Source of the DNA: Massilia sp. CFBP 13721
GTDB lineage: Bacteria; Pseudomonadota; Gammaproteobacteria; Burkholderiales; Burkholderiaceae_D
DNA: 64,000 bases
Assembly: GCF_014842025.1 (NCBI RefSeq)
Contig: NZ_JACYUY010000006.1
Location: 209,643 to 273,642 of the forward strand
Reading direction: 5' to 3'
Part shown: piece after piece, positions 46,029 through 54,729 of the stretch
How positions within the stretch are numbered: the stretch's first letter is position 1
How the letters are laid out: every line of letters begins with the position of its first letter
Notes under the pieces: model-generated
The model's database searches: none
What the model saw: only the letters and a program-made list of their open reading frames with translations
Told to the model about the DNA's origin: nothing
Made by a program: the position numbers and the translations under genes

Positions 46029-46391
46029 TCACTTTTTCTCGGGATCGTGGCCCCAGTTCATCAGTGAATAGCGCCAATCGCTCGACGCCGGATCGCTCCT
46101 GGTAGGCCCCTGTGCCTGGTGTCGGTGGATGTACCCGACCACCTTGCGCATGTGCGCGATGTCTGCCGCACTCAAGTCCTGAGCGTGGCGGTGCAACAGT
46201 TCGACGATGCGGCGTCCGGACTGGTGCCCGGTCGATTCGGCATTGCCATGCTTCTGGCCGACACGTTTGGAATCGTCGGTGTCGAGCCACTTCTCCAGTT
46301 GGGCTGGCGTCATATTCACCGCCTGCTTGAACTCCGCGACCGTCTGGCGTTGGGCTGCGTTCTCATCACCGGTATCTGCTTGTTTTGACAT
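46029..46391 (-). CDS. DUF3140 protein
   Basis: 120 residues from ATG 46391 (GGAG upstream). It matches DUF3140 (EFKQAVNMTPAQLEKWLDTDD, HQSGRRIVELLHR, MRKVVGYIHRH). It is probably nucleic-acid associated, role unknown. It is the only clear gene between the tRNA-Phe fragment and the complete tRNA-Phe. Confidence 0.85.
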   Translation of the reverse strand: MSKQADTGDENAAQRQTVAEFKQAVNMTPAQLEKWLDTDDSKRVGQKHGNAESTGHQSGRRIVELLHRHAQDLSAADIAHMRKVVGYIHRHQAQGPTRSDPASSDWRYSLMNWGHDPEKK

Positions 46392-46696
46392 GCTCACTCC
46401 AATGAACATTAAGATTGGCATCGTTGTACAGCAACCGCAGCCGAACGCACCTGTAGCCCAATATCAGCTGGAAAAAGGCAGCGCAAAACGTGTCGTTGGC
46501 CACCGCAATAGTGAGTTCGACGCAAAAACGATTGCCATGGCCTGCGCGTCTGATGTCCGGTAGACCATGCTCACTTTAAAGTATCACGGACTCTGTTTTT
46601 CCTGGCGCACCAGAAATCACCGGATGTATGTGTGCTCTTCTTGCTGTCGAAGCGAACCAGAGATAACCCGTTAAAGTAAAACCGCATGCAGAAAAC

Positions 46697-46720
46697 AAAA
46701 ACGCCACCCGAAGGTGGCGT
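46697..46720 (-). terminator. tRNA-Phe type A terminator
   Basis: Stem ACGCCACC (46701-46708) with a UUCG loop on the RNA strand and complement 46713-46720, followed by T-rich sequence on the minus strand: a classic terminator for the tRNA-Phe at 46741. Confidence 0.88.
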
Positions 46721-46740
46721 TTTCTGTACTGCTGAATTCT

Positions 46741-46816
46741 TGGTGGCCCGGGGCGGAATCGAACCACCGACACAAGGATTTTCAATCCTCTGCTCTACCA
46801 ACTGAGCTACCAGGCC
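46741..46816 (-). tRNA. tRNA-Phe(GAA), second complete copy
   Basis: Identical over 76 bases to the tRNA at 30630-30705, with encoded CCA and anticodon GAA. Downstream terminator differs (type A). Confidence 0.96.
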
Positions 46817-46910
46817 AAGAGAGGCATGATTATAGCCAGCCGCCGGCGGCTCTGCAAGTCCCGGCTGCAACTTTCTTCGCGGGCTGCGTTGGCGGCGCCT
46901 GAAGTGTGCC

Positions 46911-46940
46911 TGAAGTGTGCTTGGTACATGCCGCTATAAT
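46911..46940 (+). promoter_or_regulatory. Promoter for the UbiH-like gene, possibly leaderless
   Basis: TATAAT at 46935-46940 with TGAAGT 18 bases upstream, inside an 11-base direct repeat (CTGAAGTGTGC twice). The expected transcription start, about seven bases downstream, coincides with ATG 46948, so the message may lack a leader. No ribosome site is present. Confidence 0.5.
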
Positions 46941-46947
46941 GCCTGGC

Positions 46948-48171
46948 ATGACGACCCCAACTTCCTCCTCCGTACTGCATCGCAGCGACGTCTGCATCGT
47001 CGGCAACGGCGCCATCGCCAAGACGGCGGCGCTCGGTTTCGCCCAGGCCGGGCACAGCGTCACGCTGCTGGTTCCCGCCACCCAGGGCGAGAGTCCGGTT
47101 GCCGTCACGGGCGGTGAACGTCAATGGGACGTGCGCGTGTACGCGCTGAACCACACGGCGCGCAACCTGTTGTCGTCGCTGAAGGTGTGGGATGCGCTCG
47201 ACGCGGGCAGGGTGGCGCCGGTCGATGCGATGGCGGTCAATGGCGACGGCAAGAACGGCGGCAGCCTCGGCTTCGATGCCTTTGGGGCGCACACCGGGGC
47301 GCTGGCCTGGATCGTCGAGGACAGCAATCTGAATGGCGCACTCGATGCGGCGCTGAAGTTCGCCTACAAGGTTGACATCGTAAAAGGTTGCGGCAAGCGC
47401 CTGACCTGCGGGCCGGAAGGTGCGGCCATCGAACTGGACGACGGCCGCCGCATCGATGCGAAGCTGGTGGTCGGCGCCGACGGCCGCGATTCCTGGGTGC
47501 GCGGGCAGTGCGACATCGGAATCGATTACCGTTCGTACCATCAGAAGGCCATCGTCACCAATTTTTCCTGCGAAAAGCCGCACCACGGCGTCGCCCACCA
47601 GTGGTTCACCTGTAGCGACGGCGTCATCGCGCTGCTGCCGCTGCCGGGCAACCGGGTGTCGCTGGTCTGGTCGGCGCCGGAAACCCTGGCCGCGACCCTG
47701 ATGGAAGAATCGATGGGCGAGCTCGCCGTGCGCCTGTGCGAATACGCCGATGAGGCGCTCGGCACCCTGCGTCCGCTGCAGCCAGAGGCGGTGAAAGCGG
47801 TGCCGCTGGCGCTGGTGCGGCCGCATGCGCTCATCGCGCCGCACGTGGCCCTGATCGGCGATGCCGCCCACGCCGTGCACCCGCTGGCCGGGCACGGCAT
47901 GAACCTGGGCTTTGGCGATATCAATGACCTGCTGCGCGTGGTGGCAGAGCGAGAAGAGCACCGCGCCATCGGCGACGAACGGGTTTTGGCGCGCTATGCA
48001 CGAGCACGCAAGGAAGATGTGTTGTTAATGCAACTGGCCACCGACGGCCTCGAGCGCTTGTTCGGCGCCAACCTCGAACCTTTGCGCGTTGCCCGCAATT
48101 TGGGATTAAACTTGCTCGATAAGTTGCCTTTCATTAAGCGTCGCCTGATGGCGCATGCCATCGGTCAGTAA
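46948..48171 (+). CDS. UbiH/COQ6-family FAD monooxygenase
   Basis: 407 residues from ATG 46948. FAD-binding CIVGNGAIAKTAALGF, NAD(P)/flavin motif VGADGRDS and GDAAHAVHPLAGHGMN are all present. By family it hydroxylates a ubiquinone precursor ring in the membrane-associated Coq complex. Followed by dsbC-like gene after 21 bases. Confidence 0.9.
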   Translation: MTTPTSSSVLHRSDVCIVGNGAIAKTAALGFAQAGHSVTLLVPATQGESPVAVTGGERQWDVRVYALNHTARNLLSSLKVWDALDAGRVAPVDAMAVNGDGKNGGSLGFDAFGAHTGALAWIVEDSNLNGALDAALKFAYKVDIVKGCGKRLTCGPEGAAIELDDGRRIDAKLVVGADGRDSWVRGQCDIGIDYRSYHQKAIVTNFSCEKPHHGVAHQWFTCSDGVIALLPLPGNRVSLVWSAPETLAATLMEESMGELAVRLCEYADEALGTLRPLQPEAVKAVPLALVRPHALIAPHVALIGDAAHAVHPLAGHGMNLGFGDINDLLRVVAEREEHRAIGDERVLARYARARKEDVLLMQLATDGLERLFGANLEPLRVARNLGLNLLDKLPFIKRRLMAHAIGQ

Positions 48172-48192
48172 TTTTTTAGGGAATCATAAGTG

Positions 48193-48912
48193 ATGTTGAA
48201 AACCAAGATCGCCGTGCTGGCGGCGACCGGCCTGATGGCGTCGTGCGTGGGGGCCGAGAATACGGTCGAAGCGAATATCCGCAAGAACATCGAGCCGCGC
48301 CTGGGCGGCGCCAAGATCGATTCGATCACCGAAACCCCGTACGGCGGCCTGTACGAACTGCGCATCGGCGGCGATATCCTGTATGCGGACAAGAAGGGCG
48401 ATTACCTGTTCATCGGCCAGGTCTACGAGGCGAAAACCTCGCGCAACATCACCAAGGCCCGCGTCGACGACCTCAACAAGATCAAGTTCTCCGACCTGCC
48501 GCTGGCGTCCGCGCTGAAGCAGGTGAAGGGCGACGGCAAGCGCGTGATCGCCGTCTTCGAAGACCCGAACTGCGGCTACTGCAAGCGCCTGCGCCAGACC
48601 ACGCTCAAGGAAATCGACAACGTCACCATCTACACCTTCATGTACAACATCCTGTCCGAGGATTCGTTCACGAAGTCGAAGAACATCTGGTGCGCGCCGG
48701 ACCGGGTCAAGGCCTGGGACGACTGGATGATCAACGGTAAGGTGCCGCCGACGGCGCCCGCCAACTGCGAGACCCCGAACCAGAAGATCGTCGAACTGGG
48801 CCAGAAGCTCAAAATCCAGGGCACGCCGGCCATCTTCTTCAGCGACGGCACCCGCATCCCGGGTGCGGTCGACCTGGCCGGACTGGAAGCGAAGCTGGGT
48901 TCGATCAAGTAA
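48193..48912 (+). CDS. DsbC-like thiol:disulfide interchange protein
   Basis: 239 residues (a GTG at 48190 is an alternative start; AGGGA is the ribosome site). Lipoprotein-like or cleavable signal ending near residue 20 (TGLMASC), then an N-terminal dimerisation domain and a thioredoxin domain with CGYC, TFMYNIL and the cis-Pro GTPAIFF. Periplasmic disulfide isomerase. Confidence 0.9.
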   Translation: MLKTKIAVLAATGLMASCVGAENTVEANIRKNIEPRLGGAKIDSITETPYGGLYELRIGGDILYADKKGDYLFIGQVYEAKTSRNITKARVDDLNKIKFSDLPLASALKQVKGDGKRVIAVFEDPNCGYCKRLRQTTLKEIDNVTIYTFMYNILSEDSFTKSKNIWCAPDRVKAWDDWMINGKVPPTAPANCETPNQKIVELGQKLKIQGTPAIFFSDGTRIPGAVDLAGLEAKLGSIK

Positions 48913-48960
48913 GCCGGCTTTTATAGTCTGGCTGAGCATGGTTCCGTTGAGCGCCCGCGC

Positions 48961-49533
48961 ATGAACGCGGTCGGCATCCTGCTGGCGGCGGGCCGCGGAC
49001 GCCGCTTCGATCCGCTCGGCGCGCGCAACAAGCTGCTGCAGCCGCTCGCGTCCGGCGCGCCGGTGGTGGTGGCCAGCGCACGCATTCTCCTGTCCGTTCT
49101 TCCCCGTGTGATCGCCGTCGTGCCGCCGCAGGATGGCGGCGTGGCCGATACATTGTCCGCGCTAGGCTGCGAGGTCACGCTGTGCGCGCAGGCCGACAGC
49201 GGCATGGCCGCCTCGCTGGTGCAGGCCATCACGTATTCGCTGCCGCAGGCCGATGCCTGGCTGGTGGCGCTGGGCGACATGCCGTATGTGGCGCCCGCTA
49301 CCTTGCGCGCGCTGCTCGCCGCGCTGGCCGGCGGTGCCGACATCGCGGCGCCCGTGTTCGCGGGGCGGCGTGGCAATCCGGTCGCATTTGGCGCGGTGCA
49401 CCTGCCGGCGTTGCTGGCGCTGGAAGGCGAATACGGTGCGCGTGCGCTGCTCAAGTCGGCGCCGGTGGTGGAAGTCGCGGTGGATGATCCCGGTATCCTG
49501 CGCGATATCGATACGCCAGAAGACCTGGCGTAG
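48961..49533 (+). CDS. MocA-like molybdenum cofactor nucleotidyltransferase
   Basis: 190 residues. GILLAAGRGRRF is the nucleotide-binding loop; LVALGDMPYVAP and RRGNPVAFG are the MobA/MocA core. It probably transfers CMP or GMP to a molybdopterin cofactor. Its TAG stop (49531-49533) is part of repeat R1 copy 3. Confidence 0.85.
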   Translation: MNAVGILLAAGRGRRFDPLGARNKLLQPLASGAPVVVASARILLSVLPRVIAVVPPQDGGVADTLSALGCEVTLCAQADSGMAASLVQAITYSLPQADAWLVALGDMPYVAPATLRALLAALAGGADIAAPVFAGRRGNPVAFGAVHLPALLALEGEYGARALLKSAPVVEVAVDDPGILRDIDTPEDLA

Positions 49534-49864
49534 GGTGGTGCGGGCCACGCGAGGCGGCTCTACCTGAGCGGCTGATCATGGTTGACGTCGGCGCCGCCCA
49601 CGCGTTCAAGCGGCTCCTGAAACCTCGCGACGATGCACACGTGCGTTGAACTGATGTCAACGTGGATTCGGCCGCCTCGCGCGGTAGCGGCATACCTGAA
49701 AGGTGGGCGGCTCCACCCTAGTGGCTGATCATAGTTGACGCTGACGCTGCCCACGCGTTCAACCAGCCCCTGAAACCTCGCGACGATGCACACGTGCGTT
49801 GAACGCGTGGGCGGCGCCGAAGCCGCATCTGCGCGCATTGTCGGGTGGAGCCGACCACCCTACG
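49530..49864. repeat. Nested-palindrome repeat R1, tandem copies 3a and 3b
   Basis: Two tandem R1 units. 3a begins in the stop codon of the MocA-like gene and has a degenerate right half. 3b (about 49699-49864) is complete, with inner arms around CACGCGTTCAAC and its complement, ending GTGGAGCCGACCACCCTAC. The middle sequence CTGAAACCTCGCGACGATG is shared by both. It fills the gap to the M61 gene. Confidence 0.8.
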
Positions 49865-49957
49865 TCCTGCCGCACAAGGACCGGCTACCCTGCGTGGCTG
49901 GAGTCAGCCTGGTCGAATCCGTTACACTACGAGAATCGCCCGACTCACTTCGCCATC

Positions 49958-51778
49958 ATGAAAAAAACAGCCCAGAAAAAGCAGCCCGCGATCCACTACA
50001 CCATCGTCCCGAAAGACCTGGCCGGCCATCTGTTCAACGTGACCGTCACCGTGCCGGCGCCAGCGCCCGAGGGCCAGGTGTTCGCGTTGCCGGCCTGGAT
50101 CCCGGGCAGCTACATGATCCGCGAGTTCGCGCGCAATATCGTGCGCATCCGCGCCGAGTCGAACGGCGCCACCGTCGCGCTCACCAAGCTGGACAAGCAT
50201 TCCTGGCGCGCGGCGCCCGTCGATGCGCCGCTGACGCTGCACTACGAAGTCTATGCCTGGGACCTGTCGGTACGCGCCGCCCACCTCGACCAGACCCACG
50301 GCTTCTTCAACGGCACCAGCGTGTTCCTGCGCGTGCTCGGCCAGGAAGCGGGCGCGCACGAGGTCGACATCCAGCGCCCGGGCGATGCGCTCGCGAAAAC
50401 CTGGCGCGTCGCCACCGCGATGAAGGAACTGGGCGCCAAGCGCTATGGCTTCGGCACCTATGTGGCGGCCAACTACGACGAGTTGATCGACCACCCGGTG
50501 GAGATGGGCGACTTCGCGCTGGCCAGCTTCAAGGCGCACGGCATCCCGCACGACATCGTCGTCACCGGGCGCGTGCCGAACCTGGACATGGCGCGCCTGC
50601 AGGCCGACCTGAAGGCGATCTGCGAAGCCCAGATCACCTTGTTCGAGCCGGAGACCAAGCGCGCGCCGGTCGAGCGCTACGTGTTCATGACGATGGCGGT
50701 CGGCGACGGCTACGGCGGCCTGGAACACCGTGCCTCGACGGCCCTGATCTGCGCCCGGGGCGACCTGCCGTGCAGCGCCACGCCGCAGCCTGGCGAGCCG
50801 AACGAGGGCTACCTGAAATTCCTGGGACTGTGCAGCCACGAATACTTCCACACCTGGAACGTCAAGCGCATCAAGCCGGCCGTGTTCGCGCCCTATGATT
50901 TGCAAGTCGAGAACTACACGCCGCTGTTGTGGCTCTTCGAAGGTTTTACCAGCTATTACGACGACCTGATGCTGGTGCGCGCCGGGATCATCGGCGAGCC
51001 GACCTATTTCAAACTGCTCGGTAAAACGGTCGGCAGCGTGCTGCGCGGCAGCGGACGCCTGAAGCAGAGCGTGGCCGATTCGAGTTTCGACGCCTGGAGC
51101 AAGTACTACCGCCAGGACGAGAACTCGCCGAACGCGATCATCAGCTACTACAGCAAGGGTTCGCTGATCGCGCTGGCGTTTGATTTGACCATCCGCGCGA
51201 AGACCGGCGGTGCGAAGACGCTGGACGACGTCATGCGCGCCTTGTGGCAGCGCTACGGGCGCGATTTTTACCCGAGCGTCGGCCGCGGCGTCACCGAAGC
51301 GGAGGTGGAATCGCTGTTCGACGAGGTCAGCGGCCTCAAATTGCGCAACCTGTTCGACAGATTCGTGCGCGGCACCGACGACCTGCCGCTGGCGAAACTG
51401 TTTGCACCGTTCGGCGTGAAGCTGGTCGACGAGCGCAAGAGCGGCAAGCCGTCGCTCGACGCCGGCATCGGCCGCGACCCGCTCGGCGCCAAGCTGACGC
51501 AAGTGCACGAAGGCGGCGCGGCGCACCAGGCCGGCCTGTCGGCGCTCGACGTCGTGATCGCGATCGACGGCTTGCGCGTGAACGGCAACCCCTCGAACGT
51601 CGAGGCGCTGCTGGCGCGCTACCGCGTAGGCGACAAGGTGACGCTGCACGCCTTCCGCCGCGATGAGCTGATGGCCTTCGACGTCACGCTGCAGGGGGAT
51701 CGGGTGCCGGGCGTCACGCTGTCGCAGGCGGTGGCGGGCAAGAAGTCGTCGGCGCTGCCGCGTCCGAGCGCAGCCTGA
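49958..51778 (+). CDS. M61 metallopeptidase with PDZ domain
   Basis: 606 residues from ATG 49958. The N-terminal Ig-like half is followed by the zinc site LCSHEYFHTWNVKRIKP (HExxH), then a Glu-bearing helix (LWLFEGFTSYYDD), and a C-terminal PDZ domain (GGAAHQAGLSALDVVIAIDG). No clear signal peptide, though family members can be periplasmic. Glycyl aminopeptidase-like. Confidence 0.92.
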   Translation: MKKTAQKKQPAIHYTIVPKDLAGHLFNVTVTVPAPAPEGQVFALPAWIPGSYMIREFARNIVRIRAESNGATVALTKLDKHSWRAAPVDAPLTLHYEVYAWDLSVRAAHLDQTHGFFNGTSVFLRVLGQEAGAHEVDIQRPGDALAKTWRVATAMKELGAKRYGFGTYVAANYDELIDHPVEMGDFALASFKAHGIPHDIVVTGRVPNLDMARLQADLKAICEAQITLFEPETKRAPVERYVFMTMAVGDGYGGLEHRASTALICARGDLPCSATPQPGEPNEGYLKFLGLCSHEYFHTWNVKRIKPAVFAPYDLQVENYTPLLWLFEGFTSYYDDLMLVRAGIIGEPTYFKLLGKTVGSVLRGSGRLKQSVADSSFDAWSKYYRQDENSPNAIISYYSKGSLIALAFDLTIRAKTGGAKTLDDVMRALWQRYGRDFYPSVGRGVTEAEVESLFDEVSGLKLRNLFDRFVRGTDDLPLAKLFAPFGVKLVDERKSGKPSLDAGIGRDPLGAKLTQVHEGGAAHQAGLSALDVVIAIDGLRVNGNPSNVEALLARYRVGDKVTLHAFRRDELMAFDVTLQGDRVPGVTLSQAVAGKKSSALPRPSAA

Positions 51779-51807
51779 TATCTATCCGTTTTCAGAAGAG
51801 GTCTTCA

Positions 51808-53112
51808 TTGAAACAGCTTGCCGCCGCCATCCTCGCCCTTGCCGCCGTGCCGGCACTGGCCCAGCTTCCCGCGCCCGTGAAAAACGATGTCGTCACGCGC
51901 CTGAACGGCATGTATCCCTGGCTCGATACGGTCTACAAGGACTTGCACGCGCATCCGGAGATCGCTTTCCAGGAAGTGCGCACCGCGGGCAAGCTGGCGG
52001 GCGAGATGCGCAAGCTCGGTTTCCAGGTCACGGAAAAGGTCGGCAAGACCGGCGTGGTCGCCGTCTATAAAAATGGCGGCGGGCCGACGGTGCTGGTGCG
52101 CACCGAGCTCGATGGCTTGCCGATGGAGGAGAAGACCGGCTTGCCCTACGCCAGCCGCGCGAAAGCGACCAGCGACGGCCGCGAGAGTTTTGTCACGCAC
52201 AGCTGCGGCCATGACATCCACATGGCGAGCTGGCTCGGCGCCGCACGCACGCTGGTCGAGTTAAAAACGCAGTGGACGGGTACCCTGGTCTTCATCGCCC
52301 AGCCCGCCGAGGAAATCGTGTCCGGCGCCAAGGCGATGCTGGACGATGGCCTGTTCACGCGTTTCCCGAAGCCGGACTACGCGTTCGCCCTGCATTCCTG
52401 GCCGCTGGCGCACGGCACGGTCGGCTACAACACGGGCGCGGTGTCGTCCAATTCCGACGCCATCGAAATCGTCTTCAAGGGGCGCGGCGGCCACGGCTCG
52501 GCGCCCGACAAATCGCTCGACCCGATCACGATCGCCGCGCGCTTCGTGGTCGACGTGCAGACGGTAGTCTCGCGCGAAAAGGACCCGAAGGAATTCGGCG
52601 TGGTGACGATCGGCGCGATCCAGGGCGGCACGGTCGGCAACATCATCCCCGACAGCGTGCAGGTGCGCGGCACCATCCGCTCCTACAGCCCGGCCGTGCG
52701 CGCCAAGCTGCTCGATGGCGTGCGCCGGGTGGCGAATGCCTCCGCGGCGATGGCGGACGCACCGGCGCCGGACGTGCAGCTGATCAGCGGCGGCGCCGCG
52801 ATCGTCAACAGCGAAGCGCTGGTGACCAAGACCGAGGCGGTGTTCAAGGATGCCTTCGGCGAGGCCAACGCCCAGCGCATGCCGGCCATGACCGCGAGCG
52901 AGGATTTTTCGCAGTTCGTGAACCAGGGCGTGCCGTCGATGTTCTTCTTCACCGGAGTCTACGATCCGAAAGTAGTGGAAGAAGCGGCGCGCGAAGGCGG
53001 CAAGCCGATCGCGTTCAATCATTCGCCGTTTTATGCGCCGGTGCCGGAACCGTCGATCAAGACGGCGGCGCAGGCGATGAGTCTGGCGGTGTTGAATGTG
53101 ATGGGGCGGTAG
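51808..53112 (+). CDS. M20 family amidohydrolase, exported
   Basis: 434 residues beginning at TTG 51808 (AGAGGT upstream). Signal peptide KQLAAAILALAAVPALAQ. Metal ligands: DLHAHPEIAF, THSCGHDIHMA, QPAEE, and FNHSPFYAPV. It resembles amidohydrolases that remove acyl groups from amino acids. The 3' end has a partial duplication downstream at 53206-53231. Confidence 0.9.
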   Translation: MKQLAAAILALAAVPALAQLPAPVKNDVVTRLNGMYPWLDTVYKDLHAHPEIAFQEVRTAGKLAGEMRKLGFQVTEKVGKTGVVAVYKNGGGPTVLVRTELDGLPMEEKTGLPYASRAKATSDGRESFVTHSCGHDIHMASWLGAARTLVELKTQWTGTLVFIAQPAEEIVSGAKAMLDDGLFTRFPKPDYAFALHSWPLAHGTVGYNTGAVSSNSDAIEIVFKGRGGHGSAPDKSLDPITIAARFVVDVQTVVSREKDPKEFGVVTIGAIQGGTVGNIIPDSVQVRGTIRSYSPAVRAKLLDGVRRVANASAAMADAPAPDVQLISGGAAIVNSEALVTKTEAVFKDAFGEANAQRMPAMTASEDFSQFVNQGVPSMFFFTGVYDPKVVEEAAREGGKPIAFNHSPFYAPVPEPSIKTAAQAMSLAVLNVMGR

Positions 53113-53138
53113 GGCGCCGCGGTTGATTTAATCAATGT

Positions 53139-53369
53139 ATGAAGGCGGGCATGCCCGCCCTACGTTACGTCACCACGGCGGGATAAATCTGGTTGTGCAC
53201 CGTAATGGCGGTGTTGAATGTAATGCGGCGGAAAAAACCGACGTGGACGCGCTGCGCGCGGCGGTGCGGGTGATTCACGGTATGAAGGCGGGCATGCCCG
53301 CCCTACGTTACGTCACCGCCGCGTGATATAAACGTTGACGGTTGTGCACCGTAGGGCGGGCATGCCCGC
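53139..53369. repeat. REP-like palindromic repeat R2 (three units)
   Basis: GGCGGGCATGCCCGCC at 53144-53159 and 53287-53302 inside a 36-base direct repeat, with a third, inverted unit GCGGGCATGCCCGC at 53356-53369 flanked by GTAGGGC. Between them, 53206-53231 repeats the last 26 bases of the M20 gene with two changes. Confidence 0.8.
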
Positions 53370-53425
53370 GTTTCGTGTCCCGGCACACCCGACGGTTGGC
53401 ATTTGCCGCGCCGATCGAAAACCCG

Positions 53426-53917
53426 TCACTGCGGCCCGGCCAACGACCGCAACTGAAACCGATACTGGTGATCGAACAAGAAGGTCTCCGAAAACGTCAG
53501 CGCCCGCGTGTTCGTCGCCAGCAGGTTGACCGGCGGCGGCAGCCGCCCGCTGCGCCGCATCGACGCCAGCGCCACCTCGGACGCATCCGGATCGCGCGAG
53601 CGCTGCACGGCGACATCCTGCAATTCTCCATCTTCGCCGACCGTAATGTTGACGACCACGATCGCCGGCAGCATCGGCGGCAGGCGCCCGCTGAAGGTCT
53701 GGCCGCTGTTGGCGCGCATGACGTGCTGCGCGACTTCGGCCTTGTAGGCATCGAGCGTGCGCGATGGCGGCGCCACCGGTGCGACAGTCTTGGGAGTGGG
53801 AAGGAGGGCGGCGACGAGGCGCTTGGCCGTGGAAGCGACGGGCTGGACCGTGCTGCATCCGCCCAGGGCTGCCAGTAGAAGGAGGAGAGCGGCCCGGGTG
53901 CGGATGGAAGTGATCAT
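53426..53917 (-). CDS. TonB C-terminal-like lipoprotein
   Basis: 163 residues from ATG 53917, four bases after the trpC stop. Lipoprotein signal LLLLLAALGGC; mature part has a TonB-like C-terminal fold (VVVNITVGEDGELQDVAV, ALASMRRSGRLPPP). It sits at the end of the trp operon, but no functional link to tryptophan is apparent. Confidence 0.75.
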   Translation of the reverse strand: MITSIRTRAALLLLLAALGGCSTVQPVASTAKRLVAALLPTPKTVAPVAPPSRTLDAYKAEVAQHVMRANSGQTFSGRLPPMLPAIVVVNITVGEDGELQDVAVQRSRDPDASEVALASMRRSGRLPPPVNLLATNTRALTFSETFLFDHQYRFQLRSLAGPQ

Positions 53918-53921
53918 GTTA

Positions 53922-54722
53922 TCAGTCGAATAATCGTCGAAGTTCGTCGCCAGGGCTGGCCGCACGCATGAAGGCCTCGCCCACCAGGAACGCGTGCACG
54001 TTCGCTTCGCGCATGCGCCGTACGTCGTCCGGCACCATGATTCCCGACTCGGTCACGACCAGCCGCTCGCTGCCGATGCGTGGCAGCAGGCCGATGGTCG
54101 TCTCCAGCGAAACCTCGAAGGTGCGCAGGTTGCGGTTGTTGATGCCGACCAGCGGGGTCTTCAACCGGAGCGCCGCGGTCAACTCATCACCGTCATGTAC
54201 TTCGACCAGCACATCCATGCCAAGTTCCTGGGCACAGGCTTCCAGTTCCGCCATCAGCCCATGATCGAGCGCCGAGACGATCAGCAGGATCGCATCGGCG
54301 CCCATTGCCCGTGCTTCGTACACCTGGTACATGTCGACAATAAAATCCTTGCGGATCACCGGCAGCTCGACGGCCGCACGCGCTTGCTTCAGGTAGTCGA
54401 CGCTGCCCTGGAAAAAGTTCACGTCGGTCAGTACCGACAAGCAGGCGGCACCGCCCTCGGCATAGCTTTCGGCGATGTCCGCTGGACGGAAGTCGGCGCG
54501 CAGCACGCCTTTCGACGGCGACGCCTTTTTCACTTCGGCGATCACGCCGGCGCGGCCCGCGGCGATGTGTTTGCGCAGGCTCGCTTCGAAGCCGCGGACG
54601 TCGGCGCGCAGGGTGGCGTCGGTTTCGACTTCGCGGCGCAGGCTGGCGATGTCGCGGTGGCGTTTCGCGGCCGCCACTTCATCGGCTTTGACGGCAAGAA
54701 TCTTGTTCAGGATGTCGGACAT
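53922..54722 (-). CDS. trpC: Indole-3-glycerol phosphate synthase
   Basis: 266 residues, TIM barrel. [61 protein letters not shown] and VTESGI are the substrate and catalytic blocks. It converts CdRP to indole-3-glycerol phosphate. Seven bases after trpD. Confidence 0.97.
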   Translation of the reverse strand: MSDILNKILAVKADEVAAAKRHRDIASLRREVETDATLRADVRGFEASLRKHIAAGRAGVIAEVKKASPSKGVLRADFRPADIAESYAEGGAACLSVLTDVNFFQGSVDYLKQARAAVELPVIRKDFIVDMYQVYEARAMGADAILLIVSALDHGLMAELEACAQELGMDVLVEVHDGDELTAALRLKTPLVGINNRNLRTFEVSLETTIGLLPRIGSERLVVTESGIMVPDDVRRMREANVHAFLVGEAFMRAASPGDELRRLFD

Positions 54723-54729
54723 GGCTACC

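Noticed and set aside
46402..46563. 53-aa plus-strand gene beside DUF3140
   Set aside because: Open frame from ATG but no ribosome site and no recognisable feature.
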